In this document: positions 48,388 to 57,740 of the stretch, in pieces
Numbering within the stretch: position 1 is the stretch's first letter
Layout of the letters: each line of letters starts with the position of its first letter
Source of the DNA: JANQRZ01 sp965214485
GTDB lineage: Bacteria > Bacteroidota > Rhodothermia > Rhodothermales > JANQRZ01
Direction of reading: 5' to 3'
Length of the DNA stretch: 64,000 nt
NCBI GenBank assembly: GCA_965214485.1
Contig: CBDCBW010000015.1
Location: 1 to 64,000 of the forward strand
Made by a program: the position numbers and the translations under genes
Notes under the pieces: generated by a model
What the model saw: the letters and a program-made list of their open reading frames with translations, nothing else
What the model was told of the DNA's origin: nothing
The model's database searches: none

Positions 48388-51300
48388 TTAGAAGACATCG
48401 AAGCGGGCTTCGCGGTTGACGACGGCCAGCTTCAGGACGCGCTCACCGGCTGGCGTATCGACGTGGACCAGATACATGCCGCTGGCAACGGGCAGTCCGT
48501 TCTCTGTCTCCAGGTCCCAGTCGAACGACCTGGTGTTGTTGGCTTGAAGGGTGCGAATGAGCGTACCGCTCAGGGTGAAGATGCGGATGGTGGCAGCATC
48601 CGGCAGGTTGATGAACCGGACGCGGCGGTCGAACTGCCCCGTTTCGTAGACCGAGAAGCCGCGGTACGGGTTCGGCACCACACCGATCTGATCGAGCGCC
48701 GCCGACGCCACGGAATCGACGCCCGTCTCGAAGCGGAACTCGCTCGTGTTGATCGTGATGACGTCGCCGTCCGAGACGAGCAGGTTCGGAACCGTCAGGA
48801 AACGGATGACGGTACCCGCGTCCGGCGTCGTCCCGTCGTCTGCAAGGTCGACGATCTGCATTCCTCTCGTGCCGCCGAGGAGTGAGGTCAGGCGGCTGTT
48901 GCCGCCCCGGTAGCAGAAGGCGACGTAGTACCCCTGTGTGCGGCAGTCCTCGACGGAGAGCGGGTTCAGGTCGATCTGCGTGTCGCCGTCCGCCTCGGGA
49001 TCATACGTCCCACCGACCCCACCGAAGAGGGTGTTGGCGTCCTGCGCGAAGAGGTCGTAGCCATTCGGCCGGTCCGGCATCATCCACAGCACGCGGTGGC
49101 TGGCGCGGCGCATCAGCGTATCCTCGCCGGCGACCACTTCCCGAGTCTCCGTCGAGAACGCGTCCTCCCAGTTCTCGACCGGAGTCTCATCGCCGACTGT
49201 CGGCGGGCGAAGGATCGGAATCATCCGCACGTCGTCCACAGTGGAGTTGTTCTTCCCATTGCCGACGTTCCACAGCTCGAAGGGCACGCTAGCGATCAGA
49301 TCGGTTCCGCTAGGAGCCGCTGAGGCGTAGACGCCCAGGCAGGTCCCCGGCGTAGCGCACGCTTGCGTGAAGCGCATCTCAAGATCGTCGGGAGCGAGGG
49401 CGGTGATGCTAGCCGTGAGTTGGCTGTAGTCGTTGTCCTCGGTCGTGACGACGTACTGCCCTTGCGGATCAGGGTCGAGCCACACGGTATTGCCACCGTA
49501 GAAGCGGCAGACCGGATCGTAATCCTCGCTCCGTGGATCGACCGATACGCCCTGGCAGGGATCGGTGCCGCTGGGGTTGGCCACTTCGACGATCCCGGCA
49601 CCATCCCCTGCAAAGTCCGGAGCAACAGCTTCACCCGGAGCAAGCGGCGAGTCGGCAGCGGGGCGTACCGGCTCTTCGAAGAGGAAGAGCGCGAGCCCAT
49701 CGACCGTAACGGTGTTCTCAAACGGGTTCACAACGAGCGTGCTGTCGCTTCGCGTGTAAGCATTGACTCCGTCGAACTCGACCTCATCTGTCGTCTCGTT
49801 GATGACGCGGAAGGTGAGAGAGTCCGGTTCGAGGACGTTGTTGTCGAAATTGATTCCGCCTTCATCCGCTACGCTCTCGAACTCTACGCGGTACGTGTCG
49901 CCTGTGACCGCTGTTGGATCGATGACACGAACGAGGACACTGGCATCCCCGGACCCGTCGACGCGAGCGCCCAAGAGGCCGTCACCGATCTCCGAGTTGG
50001 CCGCGGACCCGCTGGCCCCGGCTGCTACGTCAGCCGGACGCACTGTGATCGTCTTCGCCTGACTCTCGACCACATCCGGCGTTGACTCCTCGTTGTAGGC
50101 GTAGGCCGTGACGCCGTAGTAGTAGTCGCGGTAGTTCGTGACCGTCTCGTCGATGATGTGGTAGAACTGGAGGCCGCTGTCGGTCCCGCGCGCTGCTACG
50201 AAGGGCACGGTCGTGCCGACGTCCGGGTCGAGGGCTTCATCGATGATCTTCGTGATGCCGTTGATCACGTCGTAGACGGCAACGAGCTCTCGGTCGGCAT
50301 CGGCGAAGTCCGAATTCGGGTAGCGGTAGACGTTGAAGCCCTCGAAGTTGTACGTGCTGTCTTCGATACCGGGCAACCCCGCGATGAGCGGGTCCGCCTG
50401 AAGGAAGCCACCGCCGAAGTTGGTCACGCGCGGGTCACCGTTAGCGGGGTAGGACCACTTGATTGCTACCTCGCCGCTGAGCAGGGCAGACTCCACGTTG
50501 GGAGCTGGCGGCGGCGGCGCAATCTGGAAGTTCAGGTCGAAGAAACGCTGGGCGAGCACGTCGGCAGTCTTCACGGCCTGGATAGAGCCGAAGTTGCTGT
50601 CGCCCTGCGCCCAGACGATCCCGTAGATCACCTGCTGCACTTCACCGGGCTGCATCGAGAACGGACCGGTGGACATGGTGAACCGGCGATCGTCTGGATC
50701 AATTGAAGCACCACAGTCCGGTGTCGGGCAGACCTCGCTCCAGTATCCGGGCGTCGGCATAGACTGCGACCCGCTGTTCGGATAGATGAAGTCTACCGGT
50801 GTACTGCTTTCATCCTGCGCATCACCTCCCTCGGTCCAGGGCGTTCCATCTCGCCAGAACCCTCGCATGTAGTTGTAGAAGTCATCGAATGTGTCTGGGT
50901 TGCCGACACGAGGATTCATGTTGTTGTTGTAGTATCCGAACTTCGTCATCGAGAGGGTGTCGAGGTCCCCATCGTTGTCGGCATCCGTGACCGGCCCGAC
51001 GAAGAAGTCATACCCGAGCGCAGGCGGGTTCATGCCATAGCCGCCGGCACTGGCCTCGTCGTCGTTGTCTGCGTTGTAGACGAACCCGAGACCTTCGTCT
51101 GGATCGTTCCCGATGTAGTCATCCACGAAATTACCTAGGTCAGGGTCGCTCCAGATCGTAAGGAAGGTGTTTTCGAGCGTCTCCTGCCCGCGGTACACGA
51201 AGGTGTACTGGTAGAACGTGGCGTCGCCGAGGGCGTCGGCGCGCGAGACGGCGAAGGCCAGCACCTGGACCTCCATGCCCATCGGTGGCGTCAGCGTCGT

Positions 51301-51942
51301 CTTGTGCGGACCTCCGACGTCGTTCATCACCCACCAGACGCCCTGGTCACCCAGAATGTCCGGAATCTGGCCCGACCCCAGGTCGATGACCTGATCCCGG
51401 CCCGTGACGGCTACCTGCGGCTCCTCGGGTTCACACCGCCCGTTGTCACTCTGGTCGATGCACGTTGGGGCACCGAGCCCGACGGGCCAGTCGTTCAAGT
51501 CCGGTGTCGTAGCGCCCGTAGCCCGGTAGGCGGCGATGTCGACGACGCTCACCTTATACATCCGGTCGTACTGTGAGCAGTCGCTGGGGTTGGGAAGCGA
51601 GCCGTCCTCGTTGAGCGGGCCGGGATAGAACTCGTAGTCCTCTCCGCCCTGCGCGTAGGTAGCTGCTGCCGTGCGAACCTGCCCGTTGACGGTGCCGCCG
51701 ATCCAGATACCGCCGGCGAAGATGGGCGAGATGCCGCTTCCGGCGGGAACTTCGTAGAGCGGCGTACCGCCGTTGAAGAACAGGTTGCCCTTGTTGAAGA
51801 GCCGGGCGCGGACGTTGTTGATGTCGAGGTCCTGGCTGGCAATCCCCAGCTCGCAGTTCCCGGTGGTCTGTGCCTGGGGCTGAGCCGGAAGGCCGATTCC
51901 CAGTGCCAGTGCCAGCATAAAGAGCTTCGTAAGCGGTCGCAT
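48388..51942 (-). CDS. Large secreted protein with FlgD-like/sorting C-terminus
   Basis: A 1184-residue exported protein (signal peptide LTKLFMLALALGIGLPAQPQAQ). No catalytic motif is recognised. Early sequence has FNKGNLFFNGGTPLYEVPAG and GGIWIGG; the middle alternates Asp-rich calcium-type loops (DADNDGDLDTLS) with a fibronectin-like segment (VAIKWSYPANGD, FEGFNVYRYPNSDF). The C-terminus VVPNPYRGFSVYETG, RFINLPDAATIRIFTLSG and GMYLVHVDTPAGERVLKLAVV is a FlgD-Ig-like sorting tail. Homologues in Rhodothermota and related phyla typically sit, as here, between a TonB receptor and a PorV protein. Coding DNA looks less GC-rich than the window average. ATG 51942 starts the signal peptide. Function unknown. 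Confidence 0.8.
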   Translation of the reverse strand: MRPLTKLFMLALALGIGLPAQPQAQTTGNCELGIASQDLDINNVRARLFNKGNLFFNGGTPLYEVPAGSGISPIFAGGIWIGGTVNGQVRTAAATYAQGGEDYEFYPGPLNEDGSLPNPSDCSQYDRMYKVSVVDIAAYRATGATTPDLNDWPVGLGAPTCIDQSDNGRCEPEEPQVAVTGRDQVIDLGSGQIPDILGDQGVWWVMNDVGGPHKTTLTPPMGMEVQVLAFAVSRADALGDATFYQYTFVYRGQETLENTFLTIWSDPDLGNFVDDYIGNDPDEGLGFVYNADNDDEASAGGYGMNPPALGYDFFVGPVTDADNDGDLDTLSMTKFGYYNNNMNPRVGNPDTFDDFYNYMRGFWRDGTPWTEGGDAQDESSTPVDFIYPNSGSQSMPTPGYWSEVCPTPDCGASIDPDDRRFTMSTGPFSMQPGEVQQVIYGIVWAQGDSNFGSIQAVKTADVLAQRFFDLNFQIAPPPPAPNVESALLSGEVAIKWSYPANGDPRVTNFGGGFLQADPLIAGLPGIEDSTYNFEGFNVYRYPNSDFADADRELVAVYDVINGITKIIDEALDPDVGTTVPFVAARGTDSGLQFYHIIDETVTNYRDYYYGVTAYAYNEESTPDVVESQAKTITVRPADVAAGASGSAANSEIGDGLLGARVDGSGDASVLVRVIDPTAVTGDTYRVEFESVADEGGINFDNNVLEPDSLTFRVINETTDEVEFDGVNAYTRSDSTLVVNPFENTVTVDGLALFLFEEPVRPAADSPLAPGEAVAPDFAGDGAGIVEVANPSGTDPCQGVSVDPRSEDYDPVCRFYGGNTVWLDPDPQGQYVVTTEDNDYSQLTASITALAPDDLEMRFTQACATPGTCLGVYASAAPSGTDLIASVPFELWNVGNGKNNSTVDDVRMIPILRPPTVGDETPVENWEDAFSTETREVVAGEDTLMRRASHRVLWMMPDRPNGYDLFAQDANTLFGGVGGTYDPEADGDTQIDLNPLSVEDCRTQGYYVAFCYRGGNSRLTSLLGGTRGMQIVDLADDGTTPDAGTVIRFLTVPNLLVSDGDVITINTSEFRFETGVDSVASAALDQIGVVPNPYRGFSVYETGQFDRRVRFINLPDAATIRIFTLSGTLIRTLQANNTRSFDWDLETENGLPVASGMYLVHVDTPAGERVLKLAVVNREARFDVF

Positions 51943-52034
51943 GCGTACCCTCTCGAGGTAGTTGGTAGTGGGCGGGTGGAGCCTGGCTCCGGCGGCGCGT
52001 CCGCCGGAGCCGGGGCTCACCAAACGGGACAGAT

Positions 52035-55000
52035 TTAGAAGTTGAAGAGGACGCCAAGGCGAATCCGGCGCGGCGGGGTGTAGAAGACGTTGCCCCCTCC
52101 ACCGGAGACGGCGTTGAGCGTCCCTTCGTAGACCGGCCCACCTTCGAACTGGCTGTACAGGAACTCGAAGGCGTCGGGCGAGGTGGCGTTGTTGATGGCC
52201 GACTGCCCGCCGGTCGAGTTCAGGTAGCCGCTCGTGCCGGGCTGGCCGGTGAAGCGGTAGACCGAAAGCGGAGCGTCCGAGTCGAGGAGGTTCTGGACCC
52301 AGACGTAGGCCTTGAGCGCGCCGAAGCCGAGGTCGAACCGGCGGTCGATCTTCAGGTCCAGGATCGTGGTCGCCGGAAGACGAGCGGAGTTGATGTTGCC
52401 CCGGATGAACGGGGCCGCGCTCGTCGTCAGGTCGCCGGAGGTCTGAAGCTGCGTATAGGGCAGCCCACTCTTGAACGCACCGAGGAAGTTGATTCCGAAG
52501 TTCTCGAAGATGCGAGCCCCTGCGAGCATCGGCCCTTCGTCCTCGCCCAGGCGGTAGTCGAGCGAGAGGTTGGCCGAGTGGCGGCGGTCGAAGTCCGTCG
52601 GGAAGATGACGACGGGGAACTCGCGGTTTTGCCAGGCAATGTCGCCGGCCGACTGCGCGTCGGAGCCGGTTCCCTCGGCGAACGAGAGGGTGTAGTTGGC
52701 GTTGACCGAGACGTTGCTCGTCCGCCGGAGGTCGAAGCCCAGCTCGACGCCCTTCGCCGTGGTGCGGTCCACGTTCAGGAACGTGTTGTAGGAGTTGACT
52801 CCGTCGGCCCCGAAGGCGTCGAGGTTGCGGACGCCGATCTTGTTGTCCTGGGTGCGGTAGAAGCCCGAGAGCGTCAGGGCCGCGCGCTCGCCGACGCGCT
52901 GGCGGAAGCCGAGCTCGTACTGCGTGGTCCGCTCCGGCTTGAGGTCCGGGTTGCGGTACGTGGTCCCGCTCGAGAGCTGGTCGTAGCTGGCAAACGGTGT
53001 GAAGGCGAACTCGGTCGGCCGCTGGCTCGTCACGTTGTACGAGGCGAAGAACAGCGCCCGGTCCGTGACCGGGAAGGAGACGCCGACGCGCGGCATGAAG
53101 GTCACCTGCGGCTCGTAGTCCTCGAACATGTCGGACGTGACGTTCCGGTTGTTGGTGAGCTGCGAGATCTGGCCGAGGCGCTCGACGTCGTTCTCCGAGA
53201 TCTCGTTGCCGTCGAGGTCGAAGAACGTGCCCCCGAGGTCGCGGAAGCCGACGATCGTGCTGGGGTCGTTGGGGTTGCTGAAGTACGCCGCGTAGTCCCC
53301 GTCGATGCCGGTCGGCAGAGCGAAGTCCTCCCCGAGGAAGAACTCTCCGCCCGCCTCTACCAGGTCACCGGCGCGGATGATCGGGAAGGGCGCAAACTTG
53401 TCCCGCAGCACGAGCGTGTTGTTGTCGAAGACGTCCACGCGAAGCCCCAGGTTGATGATGAGGTCTCGGTACTCGATCTTGTCCTGGATGTACCCGGCGT
53501 AGTAGATCGGTTTGTACGGCGCAACGTTCAGGGCTGCTCCGGAGGCGTCTTCGGCGCTGAACGCATCGACGTCCTGGTCGTCCACCTCGTCGAGGCCGTT
53601 GAAGGAGTAGCCGTAGTAGAGGTAGCTCGACGCGGCGTTGTCGATGTCGTCGTAGGTGAGCTGGTCGTAGGCCGTCACCCCGCTGTCGGCGAGGTCGTCG
53701 TTGGAGACCACGCCTTCGGCGTTGCCGTCGTTGTAGTAGATGGCGAGCTGGCGGGCGTTGAAGCGGAAGAAGCGCTGGGTCTGCTGCTCGAACTCGGCCC
53801 CGAACTCGATCTGGTGCAGCCCGAGCTGCGTCGTGGCGTTGCCCGAGAAGCGCAGCGTGGACTCGTCCTGCTGCTGGAACGTGGTGTTCGTGAAGTTGCC
53901 CGGTCGCTGGAAGAGACCGTAGGCGCTGCCGGCACCCGTAAAGGACCCGTCGTTGCCGGCCGGCTCGTAGAGGCCGGTCTCCTGGTCGATCGAGAGGTAC
54001 TGGCGTGCCTGCGCGTTCGCCGCGTTGTCGAGGTCGCCGTAGAAGAGCGCGTCGCTGACGTTGTCGGAGAAGCGCGCCGGGTGGAAGGTGCGCTGCCAGT
54101 TCTGGAACTCGCCCTGCACCTGGTAGAAGGCGTTGTCCGAGAGGCGCTGGCGGAACGTCCCGAAGACGCGCCACGTGTCGCGCGAGTCAATCGAGAAGTT
54201 GTCCTGGTTGAAGAACGAGTTCGAGTAGTCGTAGGTCTCGCGCTCCTGGGTTTCGTAGACGCCGCCGAGGCGGAGCGTGAGGGTCGAGAACGGGCTGAGC
54301 GTGACGTTGCCGTTGAAGGTCAGCTCCTGCAGCGGCGACGGCTTGTCGGCCGACGAGGTGAAGTCGTCGCCCGTGAAGAAGTCCGTGCGGGCGACGGGAA
54401 GCGCGCTCGCCAGCTCGAACCCGTCGGGGAGGTTGATGCCGAAGAGCGCGAGCGAGTCGGCATTGCCGGCGTTAGCAGCGAGGAAGCCGGGGTCGGCTCC
54501 GTTGAGCGCGTTGAAAATCTCCTCGGTGAGCGGGACGAAGTCGAGGTCGCCGGCTTCGTTCCGGATGCGGAGCACCTGCGGGCTGGCCTCGAGCTGGGCC
54601 CGGGCGTCGTCGCTAAGCTGGAGCACGTCGATGCCGTAGGGGTTACGGTCGGACTGGAGCTGGCCGCTGACGGAGGCGAAGAAGCTCGCCTTGTTCGGCA
54701 CGATCGGGCCGCCGAGGTTGAGCGAGGCGAGGTTGTAGCCGTAGGCGTCGAGCACCTCGGAGGTGATCAGCTCGGCCGAGCCGAAGAAGTCGTTGCCGCC
54801 GGTCTTGGTGGTGATCGAGATGACGCCCGAGAGGGCGTCGCCGTAGCGCGCCGGGATCGTCCCGATGAGCATCTCCTGCTCCTGGATCGCCTGCTGGTTG
54901 ACGGCGACCGGGGCGTTGCCCGTCACCTTGACGCCGTCGACGTAGTAGACCACCTCCTGCTCGCGGCCACCGCGGACGAAGAGGTTGTCCGACCCGTCGT

Positions 55001-55472
55001 TCGAGACGACGCCGGACTGGATGGCGGCCACGCTGGCCACGCCGCGCACCGGGAGGTTCTCAATCTGGTCACCGGTGACCACCTTCGGCACGCCCACGGC
55101 GTCCTTCTGGATGATCGGGCGCTCGTAGGTCACCACGACCTCTTCGAGCTCCGTCACCGAGCCCAGCTCGAAGTTCTGCTCGGTCGTGTATCCGGACGAG
55201 ATTTGGACGCCCTCGAACGACTGCGTCTGCGAGCCGATGAACGACGCCGTCACGGTGTAGACCCCGACGGGGACGCCGATGACGAAGTAGTTGCCGTCGA
55301 TGTCCGTGGCGGCACCGAGCTGCGTGCCTTCGATGATGACGCTGGCACCCGGCAGCGGGTCCCCGAGGTCATCGACGACGCGGCCGGCGAGTTTGCCGGT
55401 GTTTTGCGCGACGGCTGCCAGCGGTGTCGCCAGCAGCAGCAGGAGCGCGAGTAGTCCCAGGTTGCGAAGCAT
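52035..55472 (-). CDS. TonB-dependent outer-membrane receptor with carboxypeptidase-like N-terminal domain
   Basis: A 1145-residue receptor. A signal peptide is followed by a carboxypeptidase-regulatory-like domain (about 25-110, GKLAGRVVDDLGDPLPGASVIIEG), a plug domain (about 125-260: VVTGDQIENLPVRG, FVRGGREQEVVYYVDGVKV, EQEMLIGTIPARYGDALSGVI) and a 22-strand-type barrel ending in LGVLFNF. No TonB-box can be fixed with certainty; LEEVVVTYERP is the likely region. It is SusC-like in domain order but has no SusD partner; instead it heads an operon with a sorting-domain protein, PorV-like protein and multiheme cytochrome. Substrate unknown. Confidence 0.92.
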   Translation of the reverse strand: MLRNLGLLALLLLLATPLAAVAQNTGKLAGRVVDDLGDPLPGASVIIEGTQLGAATDIDGNYFVIGVPVGVYTVTASFIGSQTQSFEGVQISSGYTTEQNFELGSVTELEEVVVTYERPIIQKDAVGVPKVVTGDQIENLPVRGVASVAAIQSGVVSNDGSDNLFVRGGREQEVVYYVDGVKVTGNAPVAVNQQAIQEQEMLIGTIPARYGDALSGVISITTKTGGNDFFGSAELITSEVLDAYGYNLASLNLGGPIVPNKASFFASVSGQLQSDRNPYGIDVLQLSDDARAQLEASPQVLRIRNEAGDLDFVPLTEEIFNALNGADPGFLAANAGNADSLALFGINLPDGFELASALPVARTDFFTGDDFTSSADKPSPLQELTFNGNVTLSPFSTLTLRLGGVYETQERETYDYSNSFFNQDNFSIDSRDTWRVFGTFRQRLSDNAFYQVQGEFQNWQRTFHPARFSDNVSDALFYGDLDNAANAQARQYLSIDQETGLYEPAGNDGSFTGAGSAYGLFQRPGNFTNTTFQQQDESTLRFSGNATTQLGLHQIEFGAEFEQQTQRFFRFNARQLAIYYNDGNAEGVVSNDDLADSGVTAYDQLTYDDIDNAASSYLYYGYSFNGLDEVDDQDVDAFSAEDASGAALNVAPYKPIYYAGYIQDKIEYRDLIINLGLRVDVFDNNTLVLRDKFAPFPIIRAGDLVEAGGEFFLGEDFALPTGIDGDYAAYFSNPNDPSTIVGFRDLGGTFFDLDGNEISENDVERLGQISQLTNNRNVTSDMFEDYEPQVTFMPRVGVSFPVTDRALFFASYNVTSQRPTEFAFTPFASYDQLSSGTTYRNPDLKPERTTQYELGFRQRVGERAALTLSGFYRTQDNKIGVRNLDAFGADGVNSYNTFLNVDRTTAKGVELGFDLRRTSNVSVNANYTLSFAEGTGSDAQSAGDIAWQNREFPVVIFPTDFDRRHSANLSLDYRLGEDEGPMLAGARIFENFGINFLGAFKSGLPYTQLQTSGDLTTSAAPFIRGNINSARLPATTILDLKIDRRFDLGFGALKAYVWVQNLLDSDAPLSVYRFTGQPGTSGYLNSTGGQSAINNATSPDAFEFLYSQFEGGPVYEGTLNAVSGGGGNVFYTPPRRIRLGVLFNF

Positions 55473-56096
55473 ATGCTACCTCCTCCGAGATGGTAAAGCG
55501 GTATTGAGAGCGAGCCGAGCCGAAAGGCGGTGTGGCTCTGCGTAGGCTAGGGGTGGGCGTCGAGCGGTACCGCGGACAACCTCGTGCGTCTTCGGGCCTC
55601 TGTGCCGTCGAAGCGTCCCGAGCGACCCTGCGGGGCGGCACTCGGCGAGCGCGTTCCCGCGTCTCGCGTGCCGGTGGTGTGCAGGAAGAATCGAGAGGAT
55701 CGTAGCGACGGCAGGTGGCGGGTCCCGGGGTTGGGCGGTACGTCCGGTGGTTTTTAATCGTTCGGTAATGCGGGGGCGAATATAGGCGGGGGGCTCGGAA
55801 GATGTCAAGGCACTCTGCGTGCCCTTCACTCGGACCGCATACGAAACAGGCTAAAGGCCGCGTTGTGCACGGATGGTCCGCCGGTTTTTGCCCAGCCTGC
55901 CCCGCGCCCTTCGCCCTGCAGCAGCGCGTTTTGGCGGGACCGAGCGCGGCAGGCGCGAGAAGCGCGCCGCCGACTCTGCCCGCCGACTCTGCGCCGGGCG
56001 ACCCTAATATGAACTGCGGCCCTCGGAGGAGCAAGGTACTTACCGGTGCCTTTCGCCTCCACGCCTCACCCGCTGGGGCTCGTCGCTCAGCACGCG
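55473..56096. other. 624-bp intergenic region between TonB receptor and engB
   Basis: No gene is supported. It contains the candidate promoter at 55779-55808, leaving a ~300-nt untranslated leader ahead of the receptor, and a 12-nt duplication GCCGACTCTGCC at 55970 and 55982. No T-tailed terminator for engB was found. Confidence 0.55.
55779..55808 (-). promoter_or_regulatory. Candidate promoter for the TonB-receptor operon
   Basis: On the minus strand TTGACA (55803-55808) is followed after 18 nt by TATATT (55779-55784), a near-consensus housekeeping -35/-10 pair. It is about 300 nt upstream of the receptor ATG. Bacteroidota often use a different -7/-33 pair, so activity is not certain. Confidence 0.45.
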
Positions 56097-56708
56097 TCAC
56101 TTGACGTTCGTCAACACCTCGACCCACTTCCAGACCTCGTCGGCCCCCTGCTTCTTTTCGGCCGACGTGAGGACGACCGGGAGGTCGAGGCCCATCCCGG
56201 CGAGGCGGCGCTTGAGTTGGGCGACGCGGCTGCGCTGCTGGTTCTTGCCGAGCTTGTCGGCCTTCGTCAGCAGGATCACGTAGGGCACCGGCCCGCCGCG
56301 CAGCAGGTCGAGCAGCTCCTCGTCGAGTGCCGTCGGCGGGTGGCGGCTGTCGATGAGGTGGAAGACGACGCCAAGGGGCTCGCGCTCGGTGACGTAGCGC
56401 CCGATGAGTTGCATCCACTTCGCCCGCTGCGTCTTCGCCACCTTCGCGTAGCCGTAGCCCGGCAGGTCCACGAGGTAGAAGCCGCCGTCGCCGTGCTCGC
56501 CCGCGTTCGTGAGGTAGAAGTTGAGCGTGGCGGTCTTGCCCGGCGTGTTGCTCGTCCGCGCGAGCGCCCTGCGCCCGATGAGGTAGTTCAGGAGGGACGA
56601 CTTGCCGACGTTCGAGCGCCCGACGAAGGCGAGCTCCGTGTGCCCATCCTCCGGGAGCTGCGCCCACGTCCCGGCAGAGTGGACGAACTCGACGCTGCGG
56701 ATTTTCAT
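56097..56708 (-). CDS. engB: Ribosome biogenesis GTP-binding protein EngB/YsxC
   Basis: A 203-residue GTPase acting in large-subunit assembly. G1 GRSNVGKSSLLN, G2 region TPGKTATLNFY, G3 DLPGYGYAKV, G4 TKADKL and G5 TSAEKK are all in place, and length fits the family. A perfect 31-bp palindrome separates it from sucD, 65 bp upstream on the same strand. Confidence 0.95.
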   Translation of the reverse strand: MKIRSVEFVHSAGTWAQLPEDGHTELAFVGRSNVGKSSLLNYLIGRRALARTSNTPGKTATLNFYLTNAGEHGDGGFYLVDLPGYGYAKVAKTQRAKWMQLIGRYVTEREPLGVVFHLIDSRHPPTALDEELLDLLRGGPVPYVILLTKADKLGKNQQRSRVAQLKRRLAGMGLDLPVVLTSAEKKQGADEVWKWVEVLTNVK

Positions 56709-56721
56709 GGCGAGAGAAATG

Positions 56722-56752
56722 CGTAGGGGCGGGTTTGAAACCCGCCCCTACG
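56722..56752. repeat. 31-bp perfect palindrome (REP-like)
   Basis: CGTAGGGGCGGGTTT and AAACCCGCCCCTACG flank one central G. The arms match perfectly. It sits between two minus-strand genes, sucD and engB. Palindromes with this GGGGCGGGTTT...AAACCCGCCCC consensus recur between genes in many unrelated bacteria. A partial relative lies after aroA at the end of the window. Confidence 0.85.
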
Positions 56753-56773
56753 AGTTCGCATCAGAAGCTCAGG

Positions 56774-57655
56774 CTAGGCGACCTGCGCGAAGTGCGCCTT
56801 GACCGTCTCCCCGATCTCGGCGGGGTTCTCGACGACCGTGATGCCCGCCTCGCGCATCGCGTCGAGCTTGGCGTCGGCGGTGCCTTTGCCGCCGGAGACG
56901 ATGGCCCCGGCGTGGCCCATCCGGCGCCCGGGCGGCGCAGTCCGGCCTGCGATGAACCCGAAGACCGGCTTCGTCATGTGCTCTTTCACGTAGGCCGCCC
57001 CCTCCTCCTCCGCCGACCCGCCGATCTCGCCGATCATCACCACCGCCTCGGTGGCGTCGTCGGCCTCGAAGAGCCGGAGCGCGTCGATGAACTGCGTCCC
57101 GACGATCGGGTCGCCGCCGATGCCGACGGCGGTGCTCTGCCCGAGGTCCTGCCGCGTGAGCTGGTCCACGGCCTCGTAGGTCAGCGTGCCGCTCCGCGAG
57201 ATCACGCCGATCGGGCCGGGGGAGAAGATCATCGTCGGCATGATGCCGACCTTGACCGAGTCGCCGGGCGTGAGCACGCCGGGGCAGTTCGGGCCGATCA
57301 GCTTCGCGCCTTTTTTCTGGACGTAGGCGTAGGCCGGGATCATGTCGGCCACCGGAATCCCCTCGGTGATGCAGATGATGACCTCAACGCCCGCCTCGGC
57401 GGCCTCGATGATGGCCCCGCCCGCAAACGGCGGCGGGACGAAGATGCACGTCGTGTTGGCGTCCTCGGCCTCGACGGCCTCGCGGACCGAGTCGTAGACG
57501 GGCCGGTCGAGGTGGCGCTGCCCGCCCTTGCCCGGGACGACGCCGGCGACGACGTTCGTGCCGTACTCGGTCATCTGCTCGGCGTGGAAGGAGCCTTCCT
57601 TGCCGGTGAGGCCCTGCACGATAAGCCGGGTGTTTTTGTCGACGAGAATGCTCAT
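56774..57655 (-). CDS. sucD: Succinyl-CoA ligase alpha subunit
   Basis: A 293-residue subunit of the TCA-cycle enzyme that makes succinate with ATP or GTP. The CoA-binding Rossmann domain begins VQGLTGKEGSFHAEQM; the active-site histidine is in MGHAGAIVSGGKGTADAK, and RSGTLTYEAVDQLT and GIGGDPIVGTQFID are conserved. Normal length. sucC is not adjacent, so the two subunits are encoded apart. A TACCTTTC on the minus strand about 35 nt before the start resembles the Bacteroidota -7 box TAnnTTTG. Confidence 0.95.
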   Translation of the reverse strand: MSILVDKNTRLIVQGLTGKEGSFHAEQMTEYGTNVVAGVVPGKGGQRHLDRPVYDSVREAVEAEDANTTCIFVPPPFAGGAIIEAAEAGVEVIICITEGIPVADMIPAYAYVQKKGAKLIGPNCPGVLTPGDSVKVGIMPTMIFSPGPIGVISRSGTLTYEAVDQLTRQDLGQSTAVGIGGDPIVGTQFIDALRLFEADDATEAVVMIGEIGGSAEEEGAAYVKEHMTKPVFGFIAGRTAPPGRRMGHAGAIVSGGKGTADAKLDAMREAGITVVENPAEIGETVKAHFAQVA

Positions 57656-57740
57656 GGGGACGGGATAGGCGAGGGTGAAAGACGAGACGGAAAGGTAGGG
57701 CGGTGCGAGGTGGGAAGTTTTGGGTTCTGGATAAAGAACG

